From: Clostridia bacterium
GTDB taxonomy: Bacteria; Bacillota; Clostridia; Christensenellales; Aristaeellaceae
Direction of reading: 5' to 3'
Length of the DNA stretch: 64,000 nt
Assembly: GCA_017428385.1 (NCBI GenBank)
Contig: JAFRQX010000046.1
Location: 124,001 to 188,000 of the forward strand
Part shown: positions 58,309-64,000 of the stretch, one piece after another
Position numbering within the stretch: the first letter of the stretch is position 1
Layout: the number at the start of each line of letters is the position of its first letter
Program-made: the position numbers and the translations under genes
The notes under the pieces: model-generated
Seen by the model: only the letters and a program-made list of their open reading frames with translations
Databases searched by the model: none
What the model was told of the DNA's origin: nothing

Positions 58309-59799
58309 ATGGCACAGTTGAATTATCGGGTGCTGAAAGAGTCCGGATACGACGGATTTGTGCTGGAACAGGCACCGGAAAAGGTGATGCAGTTCGGCGA
58401 GGGGAATTTCCTTCGCGCCTTTGTGGACAACTTCATCGATATCGCAAATGAGAAAGCCGGGTTTAACGGAAAAGTGGTGCTGGTTCAGCCCATCGCCCAG
58501 GGCCTGACAGAGCTGATCAATCAGCAGGAAGGCCTGTATACCCTGTATCTCCGGGGCAGCGAAAAGGGCGAGAAGGTGGACCAGAAACGGGTCATCTCTG
58601 CCGTGAGCCGGTGCATCAATCCCTATGAGAACTGGGAGAAGGTGCTGGAAACGGCCCGGAGCGGGGAACTTGAGATCATCGTTTCAAACACCACGGAAGC
58701 GGGTATTGTCCACGATACGGAGAGTACCTTTGACCAGGTGCCGCCGGTTTCATTCCCGGCCAAGCTGACCAGGGTGTTGTATGAACGGTTTACCGCCGGG
58801 CGGAAGGGGATCATCATGCTCAGCTGTGAACTGATCGACAACAACGGAAAAGAGCTGCTCCGCTGCGTGAACCAGTATATTGACGACTGGAAGCTGAGCG
58901 AGGATTTCCGACGCTGGGTGAATGAGGAGAATATCTTCTGTTCCACGCTGGTGGACCGGATCGTTCCCGGGCGGATCCGCGATCCCAAAGAGGTGGAAAG
59001 CCTGAACGCAAAGAACGGATACGAGGATCCGCTGACGGACGTGGGTGAGGTTTTCGGAATCTGGGTGATTGAAGGACCGCAGGAACTGGAGGACCGACTC
59101 CCGTTCAGGAAGGCCGGTGTGCCGGTAATCGTGGTACCGGACGTGACTCCCTATAAGAAACGCAAGGTACGAATCCTGAACGGCGCCCATACCGGTTTCG
59201 TGCCCGGAGCCTATCTGGCCGGGTTTGACATTGTACGGGACTGCATGCATGATGATACCGTGCGTGGATATATGAACCGGATGCTGTATGAGGAAGTGAT
59301 TCCGACCCTGCCCCTGGACAAAAAGGACCTGGAAGAGTTTGCACAGGCTGTGCAGGACCGGTTCAACAATCCTTTTGTCAATCATGAGCTGATGAGCATC
59401 AGCCTGAATTCCACCAGCAAATGGCGGGCACGGAATATGCCGACATTCCTGGACTATGTAAAGGAAAAGGGAAGCCTGCCGATCTGCCTGACGACCAGTT
59501 TCGCAGCATATGCCGCGTTCTACTCCAACGACGTACAGGCGCTGACGGAGCAGGGCTTGATTTGCCGCCGGCCGAAGGGCAACGAGTACACAGTGAGCGA
59601 CGACCGGTATGTGCTGGAGTTTTTCTACAGCCATCGGAACGATTCTCCGGAGGAACTGATCCATGCGGTCATGACCAACACGGAAATGTGGGGAATGGAC
59701 CTGACCACGGTGGCAGGCTTCGAAGAAGCCGCGGGCAGGATCCTGAAAACGATCCGGGAAGAAGGCGCACTGAAAGCATTCGGGGAATGCCTGGAATAA
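58309..59799 (+). CDS. uxaB: Tagaturonate reductase (altronate oxidoreductase)
   Basis: A 496-residue polyol dehydrogenase related to UxuB. 'VMQFGEGNFLRAFVDNFID' is the nucleotide-binding start, 'IVSNTTEAGIV' and 'SCELIDNNGKELL' are core signatures, and 'KKRKVRILNGAHTGFVPGAYL' holds the catalytic Lys, Asn and His in the form seen in UxaB. It reduces tagaturonate to altronate in galacturonate breakdown. GGAGG precedes the ATG. Confidence 0.94.
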   Translation: MAQLNYRVLKESGYDGFVLEQAPEKVMQFGEGNFLRAFVDNFIDIANEKAGFNGKVVLVQPIAQGLTELINQQEGLYTLYLRGSEKGEKVDQKRVISAVSRCINPYENWEKVLETARSGELEIIVSNTTEAGIVHDTESTFDQVPPVSFPAKLTRVLYERFTAGRKGIIMLSCELIDNNGKELLRCVNQYIDDWKLSEDFRRWVNEENIFCSTLVDRIVPGRIRDPKEVESLNAKNGYEDPLTDVGEVFGIWVIEGPQELEDRLPFRKAGVPVIVVPDVTPYKKRKVRILNGAHTGFVPGAYLAGFDIVRDCMHDDTVRGYMNRMLYEEVIPTLPLDKKDLEEFAQAVQDRFNNPFVNHELMSISLNSTSKWRARNMPTFLDYVKEKGSLPICLTTSFAAYAAFYSNDVQALTEQGLICRRPKGNEYTVSDDRYVLEFFYSHRNDSPEELIHAVMTNTEMWGMDLTTVAGFEEAAGRILKTIREEGALKAFGECLE

Positions 59800-59844
59800 T
59801 GCACAATGTACAATGCATAATGCATAATGAAATTCAGAATTCAG
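59798..59844. repeat. Mixed heptad repeat after uxaB
   Basis: AATGCAC, AATGTAC, AATGCAT, AATGCAT, AATGAAA, then AATTCAG twice. It holds the AATG and AATTC classes of heptad in one array and starts inside the uxaB stop codon. Confidence 0.85.
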
Positions 59845-59890
59845 GGCTGTTACTCCCTGATTTATGACGATGCTTTGCATGGAGAAAGAC

Positions 59891-61372
59891 ATGAACGAAA
59901 TGGTGCGGATTACGCCCCGGGATATGGTGGCGGTGGCACTGAAACCGCTGAAAGCCGGCGAAACCGTTTCCTGGGGAACCGGTAAGCTCACCCTGAAGGA
60001 TGACCTGCCGATGGGCCATAAAGCGGCCCTGCGGGATATCCGGAAAGGGGAGGCGGTCATCAAGTACGGTTATCCTATCGGAGAAGCCACAGAGGATATT
60101 CCGGCAGGTGGGCACGTACATGTCCATAACCTGCATACGCTGCTGTCCGGGGAAAAAGAATATGAGTGGCATCCCGTGTATCCCCGGCAAGAAAAAGAAG
60201 AGCCGGTTTCCTTCATGGGGTATCCCCGGAAGAACGGGAAACCGGGCATCCGGAATGAAATGTGGATCCTGCCGACAGTGGGCTGCGTAAATGACGTGGC
60301 GAAGGCGCTGGCCCGGGAGGCGCAGAAACTGTCCGGCGGCGCGGTGGAGGGCGTGTATGCCTTCTCCCATCCATACGGATGCAGTCAGCTGGGAGATGAC
60401 CAGGACAATACACGGAAAGTGCTGGCGGCGCTGGCAACACATCCCAATGCCGGCGGCGTGCTGCTGTTGGGACTGGGCTGCGAAAACAGCGGGATTGAAC
60501 AGATCAAACCTTTCATGAAGGATTATGATGAAAGCCGGATCCGCTTCCTGGTGAGCCAGGACTGTGAGGATGAGCAGGAAGCGGGCATGAAGCTGCTGGA
60601 AGAACTGGCGGAACAGATGCGCCGGGATGAGCGGGTTCCCTGTCCGGCAGATCAGCTGACGATCGGCCTCAAGTGCGGCGGATCGGACGGGCTGTCCGGT
60701 ATCACAGCCAACCCGGCAATCGGCGTATTCAGCGACAGGCTGACCGCTATGGGCGGAGCCACGATCCTGACTGAAGTGCCGGAAATGTTTGGCGCTGAGA
60801 CTATCTTGATGGACCGGTGCGAGAGCGAGGAACTGTTCCGGAAAACCGTGGGTCTGATCAATGATTTCAAGGCGTACTTTGAGAGCTATCATATGCCGGT
60901 ATATGAGAATCCTTCTCCGGGCAACAAGGCCGGCGGTATCACTACCCTGGAGGACAAGGCGCTGGGCTGCACCCAGAAGAGCGGAAGCTCGCCGGTGAAA
61001 GGCGTGCTGGCTTACGGAGAACAGGCGGTAACGGCGGGCCTGAACCTGCTTTCTGCACCGGGAAACGACCTGGTGGCTTCCACCGCCCTGGCGGTTTCAG
61101 GGGCACAGATGGTGCTCTTTTCCACCGGCAGGGGAACGCCTTTCGGCTGCCCTGTGCCGACGTTGAAGATTGCATCCAATACTCCGCTGGCACAGAAGAA
61201 ACGGAACTGGATCGACTTTGACGCTGGAAGGCTGCTGACAGGCATGACGCTGGAAGAACTGGGCGGAGAACTGCTGGACACCGTGATGCGGATTGCTTCC
61301 GGTGAAAAGACCAGGGGAGAAATCAACGGGTTCCATGACCTGGCGATCTTCAAACAGGGAATAACGCTTTGA
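59891..61372 (+). CDS. uxaA: Altronate dehydratase
   Basis: A 493-residue UxaA, which dehydrates D-altronate to 2-keto-3-deoxygluconate. The short N-terminal SAF domain ('VAVALKPLKAGETVSWG', 'GGHVHVHNLHTLL') is followed by the main D-galactarate dehydratase/altronate hydrolase domain ('FSHPYGCSQLGDD', 'GLGCENSGIEQIK', 'GLKCGGSDGLSGITANPAIG', 'STGRGTPFGCPVPTLKI'). The cysteines in these motifs bind iron. The ATG at 59891 has GGAGAAAG just upstream, whereas the earlier ATGs do not. Confidence 0.95.
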   Translation: MNEMVRITPRDMVAVALKPLKAGETVSWGTGKLTLKDDLPMGHKAALRDIRKGEAVIKYGYPIGEATEDIPAGGHVHVHNLHTLLSGEKEYEWHPVYPRQEKEEPVSFMGYPRKNGKPGIRNEMWILPTVGCVNDVAKALAREAQKLSGGAVEGVYAFSHPYGCSQLGDDQDNTRKVLAALATHPNAGGVLLLGLGCENSGIEQIKPFMKDYDESRIRFLVSQDCEDEQEAGMKLLEELAEQMRRDERVPCPADQLTIGLKCGGSDGLSGITANPAIGVFSDRLTAMGGATILTEVPEMFGAETILMDRCESEELFRKTVGLINDFKAYFESYHMPVYENPSPGNKAGGITTLEDKALGCTQKSGSSPVKGVLAYGEQAVTAGLNLLSAPGNDLVASTALAVSGAQMVLFSTGRGTPFGCPVPTLKIASNTPLAQKKRNWIDFDAGRLLTGMTLEELGGELLDTVMRIASGEKTRGEINGFHDLAIFKQGITL

Positions 61373-61403
61373 TTTGAAAATCCTCAGATTTTCAAATCAA
61401 AGC
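61366..61403 (+). repeat. Hairpin overlapping the uxaA stop codon
   Basis: A perfect 17-base stem (61366-61382 with 61387-61403) with CTCA loop. The 5' arm holds the stop codon; the 3' arm is an inverted copy of the gene end, and heptads follow at once, as at 14714. Confidence 0.85.
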
Positions 61404-61438
61404 AATGAAGAATGAAAAATGAAGAATGAAGAATTGAG
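61404..61438. repeat. Heptad repeat (AATGAAG type)
   Basis: AATGAAG, AATGAAA, AATGAAG, AATGAAG, AATTGAG; 31 bases identical to the array at 22090. Confidence 0.9.
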
Positions 61439-61498
61439 AAAGTAATTCCAGATTAATCATTCATTATACTGACGGATATGTTGAGGGGGAGAAATTCG

Positions 61499-62137
61499 AT
61501 GACAGAAATGATGAAGAAACTGAAGGGAATCGGTATTGTGCCGGTTGTGGTGCTGGACAGCGCTGAAGATGCGCTGCCGCTGGCGGAACGGCTGATGGCC
61601 GGCGGACTGCCCTGCGCGGAAGTGACCTTCCGGACCGCAGCGGCGGAGGAATCCATCCGGAGAATGGCCAAAGCCTTCCCGGAAATGATTATCGGCGCGG
61701 GCACCGTGCTGACCACGGAACAGGCGGACCGGGCGATTGACGCAGGCGCTACGTTTATTGTCAGCCCCGGATTTAATCCGAAGGTTACGGAGCATGTGCT
61801 GAAGAAGGACGTTCCGATGACTCCCGGCGTATGCACTCCTACGGAGATTGAAGCAGCGCTGCAGTTTGACCTGGACGTGCTGAAGTTCTTCCCGGCGGAA
61901 CCGGCCGGCGGCCTGAAGATGATCAAGGCCCTGGCGGCACCGTATGTAGGCCTGAACTTTATGCCCACCGGCGGCATCAACGCGGAGAATGTGCGGGATT
62001 ACCTGGCTTATGACCGGATTGTGGCCTGCGGCGGCAGCTGGATGGTCAGCGGCAAGCTGGTGAAAGCCGGACAGTTCGATGAGATTGAACGGCTGGTTCG
62101 TGAAGCGGCCGGCATTGTGAAAGAAATCAGGGGGTAA
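61499..62137 (+). CDS. kdgA: 2-dehydro-3-deoxy-phosphogluconate aldolase
   Basis: A 212-residue class I aldolase that splits KDPG to pyruvate and glyceraldehyde-3-phosphate. The catalytic glutamate is in 'CAEVTFRT' (E41), the Schiff-base lysine in 'DVLKFFPAEPAGG' (K129), and the phosphate site in 'MPTGGINAEN'. The ATG at 61499 follows GAGGGGGAGA; the longer frame from 61478 has no site of its own. Its stop overlaps the first ATG of the kinase gene. Confidence 0.95.
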   Translation: MTEMMKKLKGIGIVPVVVLDSAEDALPLAERLMAGGLPCAEVTFRTAAAEESIRRMAKAFPEMIIGAGTVLTTEQADRAIDAGATFIVSPGFNPKVTEHVLKKDVPMTPGVCTPTEIEAALQFDLDVLKFFPAEPAGGLKMIKALAAPYVGLNFMPTGGINAENVRDYLAYDRIVACGGSWMVSGKLVKAGQFDEIERLVREAAGIVKEIRG

Positions 62138-62142
62138 TGAAT

Positions 62143-63240
62143 ATGAACCTTAATCTGAAACCTGCTGAAGAGTGCCGCTATGACGCGGTATCCCTGGGTG
62201 AAATCATGCTGCGCCTGGATCCCGGTGAGGGCCGGATCCGGACTGCCCGGGAGTTTAAAGCCTGGGAAGGCGGCGGTGAATACAATGTGGTCCGTGGCCT
62301 GCACAAGTGCTTTGGCCTGAAGACCGGTGTGATTACTGCATTTGCGGACAATGAAGTCGGCAAACTGCTCAGGGACCTGATTGAACAGGGCGGCGTGGAT
62401 ACAGACCTGATCTGCTGGAAAAAGACGGACGGTATCGGCCGCGTCTGCCGGAACGGCCTGAACTTCACAGAGCGCGGATTCGGTATCCGGGGCGCGGTGG
62501 GGTGTTCTGACCGTGCCAACACAGCCATTTCCAAAGCTACTCCCGAAGACTTTGACTTCGACTATATCTTCGGCAAGCTGGGCGTCCGGTGGCTGCATAC
62601 GGGCGGCATCTACGCGGCACTGTCCGAACAGAGCTGTGAGACCGTTATCGCCGCGTGCAAGACTGCGAAGAAATACGGCACCCTGATCTCCTATGACCTG
62701 AATTACCGGCCTTCCATGTGGTCCGCTATCGGTGGCCTGGAAAAAGCCCGGGAGGTTAACCGGGAAGTTGCCAAATATGTGGACGTGATGATCGGCAATG
62801 AAGAAGACTTTACCGCCTGCCTGGGATTCGAAATCGAGGGGAACGACGCAAACCTGAAGGAACTGAACCTGGACGGGTATTACAAGATGATCGCGGAAGC
62901 GGCGAAGCAGTACCCCAACTTCAAAGCCATCGCCACCACGCTGCGCACTGTCAAAACCGCTACGGTAAACGACTGGAAGGCGATCTGCTGGGCGGATGGA
63001 AACGTCTATATGTCAAAGGCTTTTGACAACCTGGAAATCCTGGATCGCGTGGGCGGCGGTGATTCCTTCGCCTCCGGCCTGATCTACGGCCTGATGACCA
63101 CCGGTGATCCTGAACTGGCTGTCAATTACGGCGCGGCTCACGGCGCGCTGGCGATGACCACCCCCGGCGACACCAGCATGGCCAGCAAGGAAGAGGTTGA
63201 ATCCATTATCAAAAACGGCAGCGCAAGGGTTAAAAGATAA
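62143..63240 (+). CDS. kdgK: 2-keto-3-deoxygluconate kinase (PfkB family)
   Basis: A 365-residue PfkB-fold sugar kinase that phosphorylates KDG to KDPG. 'LGEIMLRLDPGEGRIR', 'EGGGEYNVVRGLHKCFG' and the anion hole 'LDRVGGGDSFASGLIYGL' (catalytic Asp) are seen. It is longer than E. coli KdgK but matches the Firmicute type. AGGGGG is 8 bases before ATG 62143; ATG 62137, which overlaps the aldolase stop, is an alternative. Confidence 0.93.
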   Translation: MNLNLKPAEECRYDAVSLGEIMLRLDPGEGRIRTAREFKAWEGGGEYNVVRGLHKCFGLKTGVITAFADNEVGKLLRDLIEQGGVDTDLICWKKTDGIGRVCRNGLNFTERGFGIRGAVGCSDRANTAISKATPEDFDFDYIFGKLGVRWLHTGGIYAALSEQSCETVIAACKTAKKYGTLISYDLNYRPSMWSAIGGLEKAREVNREVAKYVDVMIGNEEDFTACLGFEIEGNDANLKELNLDGYYKMIAEAAKQYPNFKAIATTLRTVKTATVNDWKAICWADGNVYMSKAFDNLEILDRVGGGDSFASGLIYGLMTTGDPELAVNYGAAHGALAMTTPGDTSMASKEEVESIIKNGSARVKR

Positions 63241-63245
63241 CGAAC

Positions 63246-63287
63246 AATTAACAATGAATAATGAACAATGAACAATTATGAATGGTG
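63246..63287. repeat. Heptad repeat after kdgK
   Basis: AATTAAC, AATGAAT, AATGAAC, AATGAAC, AATTATG, AATGGTG. Shares an identical 27-base stretch with the array at 14746. Confidence 0.9.
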
Positions 63288-63314
63288 TGCGTATGTGCAG
63301 GAAAGGAAATGTGA

Positions 63315-64000
63315 ATGAAAGCGTTTCTGGACAAGGAGTTTTTGCTGAATACGGAAGCGGCGAAGAAGCTGTATCATGAAGCGGCGGAGAAACAGCCGAT
63401 TATTGACTATCACTGCCATCTGAACCCCAGGGAGATCTGGGAGGACGTCCGTTATGAAAACATTACCCAGGTATGGCTGGGCGGAGACCACTACAAGTGG
63501 CGCCTGATGCGCTCCGCGGGTGTGCCGGAGAAGTACGTCACCGGTGACGCCTCTGACCGGGAAAAGTTTGACAAGTACGCGGAAGTACTGGGAAAGTCGA
63601 TCGGCAATCCCCTGTATCACTGGAGCCACCTGGAGCTGCGCCGTTTCTTCGGCTATGAGGGTATCCTGAACAAGGACACTGCGGGGGAAGTCTGGGAACT
63701 GGCCAACGCGAAACTGCAGAGCGAAGGCTATTCCGCCCGGGGCCTGATCATGATGAGCAATGTGGATACAATCTGCACGACGGATGATCCGGCAGATACG
63801 CTGGAGTGGCATGAGAAGCTGGCGGCGGACAAAACCTTCCCGGTGACGGTACTGCCGGCCTGGCGTCCGGACAAGGCCATGAACCTGGAAAAGACAACCT
63901 GGCCGGAATACATTGCGCAGCTGGAAAAGGCAGCCGGTATGAAGATCGCATCCTTTGCCGACCTGAAGAATGCCCTGCACAAACGGCTGGATTTCTTTGC
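63315..64000 (+). CDS. uxaC: Glucuronate isomerase, N-terminal part
   Basis: The first 228 residues of uronate isomerase, which converts glucuronate to fructuronate and galacturonate to tagaturonate; the gene runs out of the window. The amidohydrolase metal histidines are in 'IIDYHCHLNPREIWED' (H33, H35). 'LGGDHYKWRLMRSAGV', 'SHLELRRFFG' and 'VDTICTTDDPADTLEWHEK' are conserved. AAAGGAAATG precedes the ATG. It feeds both uxaB/uxaA and uxuB/uxuA branches. Confidence 0.96.
   Translation, partial: MKAFLDKEFLLNTEAAKKLYHEAAEKQPIIDYHCHLNPREIWEDVRYENITQVWLGGDHYKWRLMRSAGVPEKYVTGDASDREKFDKYAEVLGKSIGNPLYHWSHLELRRFFGYEGILNKDTAGEVWELANAKLQSEGYSARGLIMMSNVDTICTTDDPADTLEWHEKLAADKTFPVTVLPAWRPDKAMNLEKTTWPEYIAQLEKAAGMKIASFADLKNALHKRLDFF

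Noticed and set aside
4432..63287. CRISPR array
   Set aside because: The repeated 7-base units are tandem without spacers, and no cas genes are present.
1..64000. tRNA, rRNA, insertion sequences, prophage or att sites
   Set aside because: No tRNA-like cloverleaf, rRNA segment, transposase, integrase or terminal repeat pair was recognised on either strand.

Overview
The window looks like a chromosomal segment of an anaerobic, low-to-mid GC Firmicute of the class Clostridia. Evidence: clear sigma-A promoters and strong GGAGG-type ribosome binding sites; an Rrf2 regulator beside a NifS/NifU-type iron-sulfur pair; YitT, XRE-AbrB, YozG/DUF2975 and CD3324-type genes; and an ABC substrate-binding protein and a TRAP binding protein with typical clostridial signal peptides. 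A gut or rumen commensal (for example an Aristaeella-like lineage) fits, but the genus is inference only.

Layout. 1-8.4 kb holds the end of a homocysteine synthase gene, a dicarboxylate-type symporter, a DinB/LysR divergent pair, PhzF and peptidase E-like genes, and nifS-nifU with an Rrf2 regulator. 8.5-15.8 kb is housekeeping: purC, glmS, pyrG, a membrane diguanylate cyclase and a cation efflux protein. 15.9-22.1 kb has an ABC importer pair without an ATPase, an aminotransferase, a secreted esterase and an XRE-AbrB/ABC-2 operon. 22.2-30.6 kb is one long plus-strand run: YitT, sugar isomerase-like, GH2 glycosidase, MFS carrier and a heterodimeric ABC exporter. A cluster of very small ORFs follows, then rsgA.

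32.4-48.3 kb is an accessory block rich in small-molecule modifying and repair enzymes: several GNAT acetyltransferases, two APH-fold kinases, a methyltransferase, a racemase, AlkD and AlkX-type DNA repair proteins, and a WYL regulator with two near-identical operators. Its centrepiece is a single polypeptide (39357-41063) that joins a GNAT domain, an ANT/AadA-like nucleotidyltransferase and an AAC(6')-type acetyltransferase. It overlaps the start of an APH(3')-like kinase gene.

48.5-64 kb contains a YozG/DUF2975 pair and a hexuronate locus. An AraC regulator with a KdgF-like cupin is divergent from TRAP transporter genes, an MFS carrier, uxuA, uxuB, uxaB, uxaA, KDPG aldolase, KDG kinase and uxaC. 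Together they would take glucuronate and galacturonate to pyruvate and glyceraldehyde-3-phosphate.

A separate layer of structure lies between genes. At least a dozen sites carry tandem imperfect 7-base repeats, many with a stop codon in each unit. Some are joined to short hairpins of differing sequence but similar form. They cluster in the conserved parts of the window and are nearly absent from the accessory block.
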